Positions 1 to 6,172 are shown, counted from the first letter of the stretch. The stretch: 13,435 nucleotides of DNA from Firmicutes bacterium UBA3553 (GCA_002381185.1 DFOA01000047.1:1-13435); one strand, 5' to 3'. Translations and numbers: made by a program. The notes: generated by a model from the letters alone, not told the origin.

Positions 1-4
1 TCAT

Positions 5-78
5 GCGGGTGTAGCTCAATGGTAGAGCCCCAGCCTTCCAAGCTGGTCGCGAGGGTCCGATTCCCTTCACCCGCTCCA
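5..78 (+). tRNA. tRNA-Gly (anticodon TCC)
   Basis: Full cloverleaf is visible: acceptor GCGGGTG pairs with CACCCGC (68-74), the anticodon stem CCAGC/GCTGG encloses loop CTTCCAA with anticodon TCC, and the T arm carries GGTCCGATTCC. The discriminator is T75 and CCA is encoded (76-78). It is the first gene of the cluster in this window; no promoter lies in the four bases upstream, so the transcription unit probably starts outside. Confidence 0.96.
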
Positions 79-88
79 AAATTGCTAT

Positions 89-162
89 GGACTCATAGCT
101 CAGTTGGATAGAGCAACGGACTTCTAATCCGTGTGCCGGGGGTTCGAATCCCTCTGGGTTCA
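89..162 (+). tRNA. tRNA-Arg (anticodon TCT)
   Basis: Acceptor GGACTCA pairs with TGGGTTC (155-161) with two G-T wobbles. The anticodon stem ACGGA/TCCGT encloses CTTCTAA, giving anticodon TCT for AGA/AGG codons. The T loop TTCGAAT is standard. The discriminator is A162, followed directly by TTA, so CCA is not encoded and must be added by a CCA-adding enzyme. Confidence 0.95.
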
Positions 163-168
163 TTATAT

Positions 169-243
169 TGGGGTATCGCCAAGCGGTAAGGCACCAGACT
201 CTGACTCTGGCATTCGTGGGTTCAAATCCTACTACCCCAGCCA
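169..243 (+). tRNA. tRNA-Gln (anticodon CTG)
   Basis: Acceptor TGGGGTA pairs with TACCCCA (233-239), discriminator G240, encoded CCA 241-243. The anticodon stem CCAGA/TCTGG encloses CTCTGAC, anticodon CTG (CAG codons). The D arm TCGCCAAGCGGTAAGGC is shared with the next gene, so the two glutamine tRNAs look like a tandem duplication that diverged in the anticodon and stems. Confidence 0.95.
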
Positions 244-255
244 ATGAGAAATAAT

Positions 256-330
256 TGGGATGTCGCCAAGCGGTAAGGCACTAGACTTTGACTCTAGTAT
301 GCGTAGGTTCGAATCCTGCCATCCCAGCCA
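256..330 (+). tRNA. tRNA-Gln (anticodon TTG)
   Basis: Acceptor TGGGATG pairs with CATCCCA (320-326), discriminator G327, encoded CCA 328-330. The anticodon stem CTAGA/TCTAG encloses CTTTGAC, anticodon TTG (CAA, and CAG by wobble). Stem differences from the Gln(CTG) gene upstream are compensated on both sides, which argues that both copies are functional. Confidence 0.95.
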
Positions 331-335
331 ATTTA

Positions 336-396
336 GAAGAAAGGGTACATCTCTTTCTAAAGGAAATTTTATGCAAGTTAGAGGAATGTCCCCAAA
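336..396 (+). repeat. Interspersed palindromic repeat, copy A (most diverged)
   Basis: Aligned by eye with copies at 820-884 and 970-1034. Shared blocks are AAAGGGNACA at the left, CTCTTTCTAA, GGAAA and the right block AGAGGAATGTCCCCAAAT. The left GGG-ACA and right TGTCCCC ends are self-complementary, and an inner TTTC/GAAA pair can form a small hairpin. This copy has lost part of the left stem (GGGTACA). It lies between tRNA-Gln(TTG) and tRNA-Lys and would be transcribed with them. No open reading frame is involved; a REP-like or small non-autonomous element is an inference. Confidence 0.7.
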
Positions 397-404
397 TTAA
401 TAAC

Positions 405-480
405 GATCCATTAGCTCAGCAGGCAGAGCACTTGACTTTTAATCAAGGTGTCCGGCGTTCGAATCGCCGATGGATCACCA
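405..480 (+). tRNA. tRNA-Lys (anticodon TTT)
   Basis: Acceptor GATCCAT pairs with ATGGATC (470-476), discriminator A477, encoded CCA 478-480. The anticodon stem CTTGA/TCAAG encloses CTTTTAA, anticodon TTT, reading AAA and AAG. D arm TAGCTCAGCAGGCAGAGCA and T arm CGGCGTTCGAATCGCCG are canonical. Confidence 0.96.
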
Positions 481-493
481 ATTTAATAAATAT

Positions 494-582
494 GGAGAGG
501 TATCGAAGTGGTCATAACGAGGCGGTCTTGAAAACCGTTTGGGTGAAAGCCCGCGTGGGTTCGAATCCCACCCTCTCCGCCA
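494..582 (+). tRNA. tRNA-Ser (anticodon TGA)
   Basis: Class II tRNA with a long variable arm (around TTGGGTGAAAGCCCG). Acceptor GGAGAGG pairs with CCTCTCC (572-578), discriminator G579, encoded CCA 580-582. The anticodon stem GCGGT/ACCGT encloses CTTGAAA, anticodon TGA. Confidence 0.95.
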
Positions 583-584
583 AT

Positions 585-674
585 GGAGAAGTACTCAAGT
601 GGCCGAAGAGGCTCCCCTGCTAAGGGAGTAGATCTGATAAGGATGCGAGGGTTCAAATCCCTCCTTCTCCGCCA
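585..674 (+). tRNA. tRNA-Ser (anticodon GCT)
   Basis: Second class II serine tRNA, only two bases after the previous gene. Acceptor GGAGAAG pairs with CTTCTCC (664-670), discriminator G671, encoded CCA 672-674. The anticodon stem CTCCC/GGGAG encloses CTGCTAA, anticodon GCT (AGC/AGT). The long variable arm lies around 627-645. Confidence 0.95.
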
Positions 675-684
675 TTTACATAGT

Positions 685-743
685 AGGATTGTAGCTTAGC
701 TTATAGAATGTAACTTTCTAAAACTATATTATGAATGAAATAT
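685..743 (+). pseudogene. Possible decayed tRNA relic
   Basis: Between Ser(GCT) and Trp there is an AT-rich stretch whose first half resembles a tRNA: GTAGCTTAGC looks like the start of a D arm, TTATAGAATG like its end, and ACTTTCTAAAA like an anticodon loop region. The D-stem pairing is broken, the anticodon stem does not close, and no TTCRANY T loop follows. It sits at normal gene spacing inside the cluster. A degraded tRNA is the simplest reading; chance similarity is possible. Confidence 0.35.
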
Positions 744-817
744 AGGGGATTGGTCAAGTGGCATGACAGTGGTCTCCAAAACCATTAGTGGGGGTTCGAT
801 TCCCTCATCCCCTGCCA
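744..817 (+). tRNA. tRNA-Trp (anticodon CCA)
   Basis: Acceptor AGGGGAT pairs with ATCCCCT (807-813), discriminator G814 as usual for bacterial tRNA-Trp, encoded CCA 815-817. The D stem GTCA/TGAC and the anticodon stem GTGGT/ACCAT enclose loop CTCCAAA, anticodon CCA. The T arm is GGGGG/CCCTC with one G-T pair. Confidence 0.93.
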
Positions 818-819
818 TA

Positions 820-884
820 CAAGGAAAGTGGACACATCTCTTCCTAACGGGAAAGTTTTTGCAGGTCAGAGGAATGTCCCCAAA
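820..884 (+). repeat. Interspersed palindromic repeat, copy B
   Basis: Second copy of the element at 336-396 and 970-1034. It begins AAGGAAAGTGGACACATC, continues CTAACGGGAAAG and ends GTCAGAGGAATGTCCCCAAAT. The GTGGACA and TGTCCCC ends can pair, and TTCCTAACGGGAA forms an inner hairpin. It lies between tRNA-Trp and tRNA-Pro. A false reading frame crosses it on the minus strand but shows no coding character. Confidence 0.75.
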
Positions 885-889
885 TTTTT

Positions 890-963
890 CGGGGCGTAGC
901 GCAGTTTGGTAGCGCATCTGGTTTGGGACCAGAGGGCCGCGGGTTCAAATCCTGCCGCCCCGA
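890..963 (+). tRNA. tRNA-Pro (anticodon TGG)
   Basis: Acceptor CGGGGCG pairs with CGCCCCG (956-962), discriminator A963. The anticodon stem TCTGG/CCAGA encloses TTTGGGA, anticodon TGG. The T arm CGCGGGTTCAAATCCTGCC is standard. The gene is followed by CTT, so CCA is not encoded. It is bracketed on both sides by copies B and C of the palindromic repeat. Confidence 0.95.
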
Positions 964-969
964 CTTAAA

Positions 970-1034
970 AGGAAAGGGGACACACCTCTTTCTAACGGGA
1001 AAGTCTCTGAAAGTCAGATGAATGTCCCACAATT
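970..1034 (+). repeat. Interspersed palindromic repeat, copy C
   Basis: Third copy, with the best left end: GGGGACACACCTC and right end AGATGAATGTCCC can form an imperfect stem around an inner CTTTC/GAAAG hairpin with loop TAACGG. Overall identity with copy B is high through TCTAACGGGAAAGT and GTCAGA. Located between tRNA-Pro and tRNA-Ile and probably present in the precursor transcript. Confidence 0.75.
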
Positions 1035-1040
1035 CAATAT

Positions 1041-1117
<77 letters not shown>

Positions 1118-1134
1118 TAATACAAATGTATTAT

Positions 1135-1208
1135 GGGCCTTTAGCTCAGTTGGTTAGAGCGCCCGGCTCATAACCGGTAGGTCCAAGGTTCGAGTCCTTG
1201 AAGGCCCA
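1135..1208 (+). tRNA. tRNA with CAT anticodon (elongator Met, or Ile2)
   Basis: Acceptor GGGCCTT pairs with AAGGCCC (1201-1207), discriminator A1208, followed by TTT so CCA is not encoded. The anticodon stem CCGG/CCGG encloses CTCATAA, anticodon CAT. A fully paired first acceptor pair excludes the initiator. Whether it is elongator Met or the lysidine-modified Ile2 species cannot be settled by eye; the GGNCCTTTAGCTCAGTTGG start resembles Ile2-type genes of Firmicutes. Confidence 0.9.
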
Positions 1209-1214
1209 TTTAGT

Positions 1215-1290
1215 GCCCAGATAGCTCAGTCGGTAGAGCAGGAGACTGAAAATCTCCGTGTCCGTGGTTCGATTCCGCGTTTGGGCACCA
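1215..1290 (+). tRNA. tRNA-Phe (anticodon GAA)
   Basis: Acceptor GCCCAGA pairs with TTTGGGC (1280-1286), discriminator A1287, encoded CCA 1288-1290. The anticodon stem GGAGA/TCTCC encloses CTGAAAA, anticodon GAA. It is the last gene of the cluster; a terminator begins four bases later. Confidence 0.96.
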
Positions 1291-1293
1291 ATT

Positions 1294-1325
1294 AAAAAAG
1301 ACCTATGCAATGCATAGGTCTTTTT
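1294..1325 (+). terminator. Rho-independent terminator of the tRNA cluster (bidirectional)
   Basis: Stem GACCTATG (1300-1307) pairs with CATAGGTC (1313-1320) around a five-base loop and is followed by TTTTT. The A-run on the left gives a T-run on the opposite strand, so it can also end the convergent minus-strand exonuclease gene whose stop codon is at 1339-1341. Confidence 0.9.
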
Positions 1326-1338
1326 GTATGTCCTGCTT

Positions 1339-2304
1339 TTAATTTTTAATAACTAAATCCAAAATATTTTTAATAACATTTATTATATTGTTATAAAATA
1401 TCTTGTTGTTAAATTTTACGGGCATTAAATTTCGTTTTATTCCTTCGATGGCAGTGTAGGTTTTTACATCAAAATCATTGTTGTCTAGAAAGTAAAACTC
1501 TTTTATTTTTTCATCCTTGAAAAAACCAACAGGGATGTTCAGTTCTAACGCCTGAGCGGTTGAATTGATGCTTAAATTAAAGTTAAATCCCTGATGAATA
1601 TAATCAGTCTTATAGCCTGTAATAATGCTTAATTTGCAGCTGAGAGTATTCTTTTTAATTTTAAAATCTTCATTGTTTATTTTTATAATCAAGTTATCAT
1701 AATATAAAATATCATCGTATAAATTAAATATGCAGTTAAATAAAACAGGAAGATTGGAAACATCCTCGTAATTATGCTGCATTATCAGCCAGGAAAACTC
1801 TTTTCTCGGCTCTATTCGGTAGGCCTCATATAAAGTAATAACATCTTCTCCGCAAATTGCATCGTTTCTTTTAATATTGAAATATTCTTCAACTGATTTA
1901 AGCTTTAAATTATCGAGTTGAATTTTATTTTTTAATTGCCTTAACCAGCTGTACAAATCAACTTTTACATAAGTGAAGTCAATATTTATATTGTGTTTTT
2001 GAAATTTACTTATTAAAAAAGGAATATCAAAGCTGTTTCCGTTGTAGGTTATTATGTATTTTTTGCCGCATATTAAATTTTTTAAATATTTCAGTGCTTC
2101 AGGCTCATCAATTTTATATTCGCAAAATATTTGATGTATTTTATAGCAATTATTTTCATAAAGAAGCACTGTTATTGAAATTATATCCGAATAGCTTCGG
2201 TTTAGGCCTGTTGTTTCAATATCTATAAAAAATGCTTCTTTAAATAATCCGCATAAGTTATTATTCTTTGCTATGTCATTAATTTCTTTACATTCAGTAA
2301 TCAT
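1339..2304 (-). CDS. RNase H-like (DEDD/YprB-type) exonuclease domain protein
   Basis: Predicted 321-residue soluble protein. The N-terminal half has an RNase H-fold 3'-5' exonuclease signature: motif I FFIDIETTGL (Asp28, Glu30), motif II YNGNSFDIPFL (Asp93), and motif III HNYEDVSNL (His177, Asp181). This pattern matches the YprB/RNase_H_2 family, whose members are presumed metal-dependent nucleases; the substrate is unknown. The C-terminal ~135 residues show no motif I recognise. A longer frame reaches 2391, but I chose the ATG at 2304-2302 because GGAG precedes it at about six bases and the longer start would overlap comEC. It is divergent from comEC across a 79-bp gap and convergent with the tRNA terminator. 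A nuclease beside a DNA-uptake channel gene is suggestive only. Confidence 0.8.
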   Translation of the reverse strand: MITECKEINDIAKNNNLCGLFKEAFFIDIETTGLNRSYSDIISITVLLYENNCYKIHQIFCEYKIDEPEALKYLKNLICGKKYIITYNGNSFDIPFLISKFQKHNINIDFTYVKVDLYSWLRQLKNKIQLDNLKLKSVEEYFNIKRNDAICGEDVITLYEAYRIEPRKEFSWLIMQHNYEDVSNLPVLFNCIFNLYDDILYYDNLIIKINNEDFKIKKNTLSCKLSIITGYKTDYIHQGFNFNLSINSTAQALELNIPVGFFKDEKIKEFYFLDNNDFDVKTYTAIEGIKRNLMPVKFNNKIFYNNIINVIKNILDLVIKN

Positions 2305-2383
2305 TTTTTCTCCAGTTCTAAGCTTGTACAAAAATATTTTGATTAATTTCCTTATATTTGGTAAAATTAATTGAGGTGTATTT

Positions 2384-4732
2384 ATGTACATATTAATTTC
2401 TATTTTCGCAGCGTATGCAATGGGAATAATATCATTTGAGTATGGTTTCTTCAGCTATTTCTTTATACCTGTTATTGTTTTGCTCATTTATAATTCCTTC
2501 GCAGCTAAACGTTTTATATATAACTCAGTGATAATTGCATTTCTTATTTTATCATTTATCAACTGTAATTATAATTCAAAATACATCTTAACACAATACA
2601 TTAATGAAAATGCGGAATTTACCGCTAAAATTAAAACAAAAAATAAATCTAATGAAAATTCTGTCTATGTAAGTTATAACGCCACAGTAACAGGTATCAA
2701 TGATAAAGCTCTCAACGAAGGGGAAAATACTATAATTTATTTTGATAAAAATGTTAATATAAAAGAAAACAGCATAGTTTTATTCAGAGGCAGAGCTGCT
2801 GAAAGCAGTTTCAGCAAAAATAAAATGTTGTTCAATTATGAAAATTATTTAAGAGCTAAAAAAATAGGTGCTGTTATTTTTGCGGAAGGTTATGTAACTC
2901 TGCTTGAACAAGAGTATTCTTTCTTAAATGAAGTATCTGTCAGATTCAGAAATTACACTGAGAATACATTTTATGATTCTTTAAACAAAGAAAATGCAGA
3001 TATTATATTGTCTGTTATATTGGGAAATGTGGATTATTTAGACGAGAGATTATATGATAATATAAAGCTTATGGGACTGGCCCACATTTTTGCTGTTTCT
3101 GGTACTCATATTGTCCTGATGTATGGGACTTTGCTTACTGCGCTTAAATTCTGCGGTTTAAGTCGTAGAATGAGCTGGACCGCATCATGGGTGCTGATTT
3201 GGTTTTATGGCTTTTTAATTGGCTTTCCTTTGTCTGTAATGAGGGCTCTTGTTATGTTCACTCTTTTGTTTGGTGCCGAGGTACTCTACAGAAAATACAG
3301 CTCTTTAAATTCAATAGGATTGGCAGCACTTGTTTTAACTCTATATAATCCTTTCTGGCTGTTTGATGCAGGCTTTTTATTGTCCTTTTCTGCTGCCCTG
3401 AGCTTAATAATATACAACAAGTATATTGTAAAGCATGTGTTGACTGAAAATATTGTACTAAGGACCTTGTACTTGTATTTATTTCTGCAGCTGTTTACAT
3501 TGCCCGTCATAGCATATTATTTTAATTATGTGCCTGTAATGGGAATACTGTATAATCTTTTGCTTCTGCCCGTATTTACTGTCATTCTCATATATGGATT
3601 CATGCTTTTGACAATAAACGGATTATTTCCGGCTTTATTGAATATTCCGTTTAAAGTTTTTGATTACTTGTTGTATAGCTTGAGATATATTATAAACTTT
3701 ACAGAAAAATTTGCATTTAACGGCATTATAGTACCGGCTATGTCTGCGGGAATGATTATATTTTTTTACATCATGCTTGTTTTTATGATACATTTATATA
3801 ACAATAAAGATTCATGTGTAAAAAAATATGGAATAACTGCTTTAGCCAGCTTTTACATCATAAATTTCTTTATTGGTCCAGTAACGGACAGCAGTCTTTA
3901 TTTTAGTGTGGCTGATGCGGGGCAGGGGCTATTTACACTAATCAGTTACAAGAATACAAATCTGATTATGGATTGCGGCAGCACAAGCAGCAAAAATTTC
4001 GGTGAATATACGGTTGTGCCTTATTTGACAAAGCGTGGGGTTACAAACATAGACGGAGTGTTTATAAGCCATTGGGATTATGATCATTATTCAGGATTGG
4101 CAGATTTGATGGAAAGCCATATTGAAGTGAGAAAAATTTTTGCTTCATCCCATAATGAGGAAATAACCAAAGAAATGAACATATTAAATAAAGGAAACAA
4201 TTTAAAGCTTGGAGACTTAAAAATTGATATTTTATGGCCGGATGAAAGATATAAGGCAGACAGCACCAATAATAAATCACTTGTAATATTGCTTCGATTT
4301 AATAATAAAAGCATATTGCTGACCGGAGACATTGAGGAAGAAGTTGAAAACATATTATTCAACGATATTGGTCATTCGGATATACTTATTGTGCCTCATC
4401 ACGGAAGCAAGACATCTTCTACCGAGGGATTTGTTGAACAGGTAAGTCCTGATATTGCCGTTATGAGCTATGGTAAAAATAACTACGGCATACCTTCAGA
4501 GGAAGTAATAGCAAGATATGAGAAGAAAAAGAGTTTGCTGCTGTCCACTTTTAATGAAGGGGAAATAAATTTTATTTTAAAAGGCGACAAAATATATTAT
4601 AATACATATACAAAAGAAAAATCAGACAACTATTATGAATTATATTTAGAAGGAATATTATTTAATTTGATGAATTTTTGTCTGCTGATGTATTGGATAG
4701 TTAGTGATAGAGGAGAGCATTATGAGCTATAA
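2384..4732 (+). CDS. comEC: ComEC/Rec2 family DNA uptake channel protein
   Basis: A 782-residue polytopic membrane protein, the presumed channel passing single-stranded DNA across the inner membrane in transformation. The N terminus has two to three hydrophobic segments and a DUF4131-like soluble part. The competence domain includes GLAHIFAVSGTHI (residues 231-243) and many membrane helices to about residue 500. The C-terminal metallo-beta-lactamase-like domain starts near DAGQG (511-515) and has HWDYDH (563-568), TGD (Asp649) and PHHGSK (671-676), so the metal-ligand motifs look intact. GAGGTG precedes the ATG by five bases. Odd: about 39 residues follow the usual domain end (from roughly residue 744) and include a hydrophobic stretch GILFNLMNFCLLMYWIV. 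The gene overlaps holA by 11 bp. comEA and comEB are not adjacent upstream, unlike Bacillus. Confidence 0.93.
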   Translation: MYILISIFAAYAMGIISFEYGFFSYFFIPVIVLLIYNSFAAKRFIYNSVIIAFLILSFINCNYNSKYILTQYINENAEFTAKIKTKNKSNENSVYVSYNATVTGINDKALNEGENTIIYFDKNVNIKENSIVLFRGRAAESSFSKNKMLFNYENYLRAKKIGAVIFAEGYVTLLEQEYSFLNEVSVRFRNYTENTFYDSLNKENADIILSVILGNVDYLDERLYDNIKLMGLAHIFAVSGTHIVLMYGTLLTALKFCGLSRRMSWTASWVLIWFYGFLIGFPLSVMRALVMFTLLFGAEVLYRKYSSLNSIGLAALVLTLYNPFWLFDAGFLLSFSAALSLIIYNKYIVKHVLTENIVLRTLYLYLFLQLFTLPVIAYYFNYVPVMGILYNLLLLPVFTVILIYGFMLLTINGLFPALLNIPFKVFDYLLYSLRYIINFTEKFAFNGIIVPAMSAGMIIFFYIMLVFMIHLYNNKDSCVKKYGITALASFYIINFFIGPVTDSSLYFSVADAGQGLFTLISYKNTNLIMDCGSTSSKNFGEYTVVPYLTKRGVTNIDGVFISHWDYDHYSGLADLMESHIEVRKIFASSHNEEITKEMNILNKGNNLKLGDLKIDILWPDERYKADSTNNKSLVILLRFNNKSILLTGDIEEEVENILFNDIGHSDILIVPHHGSKTSSTEGFVEQVSPDIAVMSYGKNNYGIPSEEVIARYEKKKSLLLSTFNEGEINFILKGDKIYYNTYTKEKSDNYYELYLEGILFNLMNFCLLMYWIVSDRGEHYEL

Positions 4733-5753
4733 AATTATAACAGATATGATTGAAAAGATGAAGGTTCCAAACTGTATAACCCTGTACGGAACTGAAGAAT
4801 ATTATATAGACAGTGCCGTAAAAAACTGTAAGAAAAGGTATATTGATGAAAGCTATGAAAGCATGAATTACATGGAATTCGAAAAAATAGAAAACGGATT
4901 TAATGATTTTTATGAATTTGTAACCACATTTCCCTTTATGTCGGAAAAGAAGGTATGTGTTGTTAAGGAAGCGGCATTCTTAACTTCTTCAGGCAGCTTA
5001 AATAAAAATGAAGAAGATAAATTATTGAAATTAGTCGACGGTAATGACAGCTGTATAATAATATTCCTTATAAAAGGTGGCAAGCCGGATTCAAGAAAGA
5101 AAACTGTCAAAAAGTTAAAGGATAAAAATGCTGTTATAGAGCTTAATAAACTTACTGAAACGGAGTTGTCCAAATATATTATAAACAAATTTAAAAATCT
5201 TAAATTAAGTATAAGTCTTCAGGATGCAGATTACATAGCCAATAATTCAGGATACTTGGAATATGAAAGTACGGTGAGCCTGTATCATGTTAATAATGAA
5301 ATAGAAAAAATAGCATCGTATAAAACAAATTCGAACAGTGTTTCTTTTGAAGACATTGATACACTTCTTATAAAATCAGTCGAAAGCAATATATTTAAAC
5401 TTGTTGATTATATTTGTGAGGGCAATAAGAAAAAGGCATTTGAAATAATTGATGAAATGCTTTTAAACAACACGCCGGAGCAGTTTATGATTCATATGAT
5501 TTCAAGGCAGTACAGAATGCTTTACCAATATGTAATTTTAAATAAGAAGGGATATAGCCTCAATGAAATAATGAATAAAATGAAGCTGAAAAACTTTGTG
5601 GCAACAAAACTTTCCAAGCAGTCAAGAAGCCTAAGCCCTGAAAAAATACAATATTACATGGAAAGGATTCTAGATATAGATAAGAAAATCAAGACAGGGG
5701 AAATCGACAACCGCATAGGACTTGAATTGATTACTAACGGGATAATAAAATAA
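4722..5753 (+). CDS. holA: DNA polymerase III subunit delta
   Basis: A 343-residue clamp-loader delta subunit, which opens the beta sliding clamp during replication. The start of the fold is typical: CITLYGTEEYYIDSAV near residues 15-30 resembles the LYGxEEFLID segment and lacks a working Walker A site, as expected for delta. The middle shows the AAA+-like portion (IIIFLIKGGKPDSRKK), and the C-terminal helical collar includes NNTPEQFMIHMISRQYRML. An in-frame GTG at 4704 exists, but the ATG at 4722 has AGGAGAG just upstream. The start overlaps the comEC stop by 11 bp, so translational coupling is likely. The position between comEC and rpsT is conserved in Firmicutes and supports the name. Confidence 0.92.
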   Translation: MSYKIITDMIEKMKVPNCITLYGTEEYYIDSAVKNCKKRYIDESYESMNYMEFEKIENGFNDFYEFVTTFPFMSEKKVCVVKEAAFLTSSGSLNKNEEDKLLKLVDGNDSCIIIFLIKGGKPDSRKKTVKKLKDKNAVIELNKLTETELSKYIINKFKNLKLSISLQDADYIANNSGYLEYESTVSLYHVNNEIEKIASYKTNSNSVSFEDIDTLLIKSVESNIFKLVDYICEGNKKKAFEIIDEMLLNNTPEQFMIHMISRQYRMLYQYVILNKKGYSLNEIMNKMKLKNFVATKLSKQSRSLSPEKIQYYMERILDIDKKIKTGEIDNRIGLELITNGIIK

Positions 5754-5755
5754 GA

Positions 5756-5784
5756 TTGGGGGACGGTTAAGAACCGTCCCCCAA
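5756..5784. repeat. GGGGGACGGTT hairpin, possible bidirectional terminator
   Basis: TTGGGGGACGGTT pairs perfectly with AACCGTCCCCCAA around a three-base loop (5769-5771), two bases after the holA stop. AAGA/TCTT can extend the stem. No long T-run follows on the plus strand (AAGTCTTTTCC); on the minus strand a T-rich AATCTTATTTT follows. It can stop both holA and the convergent rpsT transcripts. The GGGGAC/GTCCCC ends resemble the ends of the tRNA-cluster repeat, suggesting a REP-like origin (inference). Confidence 0.7.
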
Positions 5785-5796
5785 AGTCTTTTCCAG

Positions 5797-5848
5797 AGAT
5801 TCATCAACTAACACCACATTCTAGACTATGAGGTTAGTTGATGAATCT
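5797..5848. repeat. Perfect 16-bp inverted repeat with 20-nt loop
   Basis: AGATTCATCAACTAAC (5797-5812) is the exact reverse complement of GTTAGTTGATGAATCT (5833-5848); the 20-base spacer includes TCTAGA. It lies just downstream of rpsT on its strand. There is no T-run on either side, so it is not a standard terminator. It could be a transcript stabiliser, a protein-binding site or the remains of a small element. Confidence 0.75.
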
Positions 5849-5866
5849 TACGGATTTTAGTCAAAA

Positions 5867-6130
5867 TTAAGCAACTTTGTTTAATCTATGAGCTAATCTG
5901 CTAACTTTTCTAGCTGCTGCATTTTTATGAAGAGTATTCTTCGCAGCCGCTTGATATAATTTCTTTTCACATACTTTCAATAATTCTTTAGCTTTTTCAT
6001 AGTTTCCTTCTGTTAAAGCAGCCTCAAATTTCTTTATATATGTTTTGATTTCAGACTTTCTGCTCTTATTAACTTCAGTTTTCTTATTTATAACTAAAAT
6101 TCTTTTCTTTGCAGACTTTATATTTGCCAA
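5867..6130 (-). CDS. rpsT: 30S ribosomal protein S20
   Basis: An 87-residue basic protein, a primary 16S rRNA-binding component of the small subunit. The mature start ANIKSAKKRILV is the family hallmark, and the C-terminal KNAAARKVSRLAHRLNKVA is typical; the length matches. The start is the TTG at 6130-6128: AAGGAGGTGA (6145-6136) lies eight bases upstream of it. A longer in-frame reading from 6148 would begin inside that ribosome binding site and is rejected. E. coli rpsT also starts with TTG, linked there to autogenous control. The gene runs opposite to its neighbours and has its own promoter at 6173-6201, as in the conserved Firmicutes arrangement. Confidence 0.95.
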   Translation of the reverse strand: MANIKSAKKRILVINKKTEVNKSRKSEIKTYIKKFEAALTEGNYEKAKELLKVCEKKLYQAAAKNTLHKNAAARKVSRLAHRLNKVA

Positions 6131-6172
6131 AATCTTCACCTCCTTCAAGTGATCTTATTCAAATGCTCTAAT

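Noticed and set aside
288..623. Plus-strand reading frame across Gln, Lys and Ser tRNA genes
   Set aside because: It reads through three tRNA genes; VGSNPA- and SGHNEAVLK-like peptides are familiar false translations of tRNAs.
729..1032. Two minus-strand frames with GIEPP- and DLNPRPSG-like peptides
   Set aside because: They are antisense readings of tRNA-Trp and tRNA-Pro plus the palindromic repeat; a known annotation artefact with no ribosome binding site.
336..1034. CRISPR array reading of the three repeats in the tRNA cluster
   Set aside because: Copies are irregularly spaced with tRNA genes between them, and the repeats are diverged; there are no uniform spacers or cas genes.
2339..2367. 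Promoter-like TTGATT-17-TAAAAT before comEC
   Set aside because: Spacing is good, but the predicted start would fall in the comEC ribosome binding site, and the region is very AT-rich.
2305..2391. N-terminal extension of the exonuclease to 2391
   Set aside because: It would overlap comEC, has no supporting ribosome binding site and adds no family motif; the ATG at 2304 has GGAG upstream.
3286..3510. Minus-strand frame inside comEC
   Set aside because: Shadow of the membrane-domain coding sequence; no initiation signal or recognisable protein.
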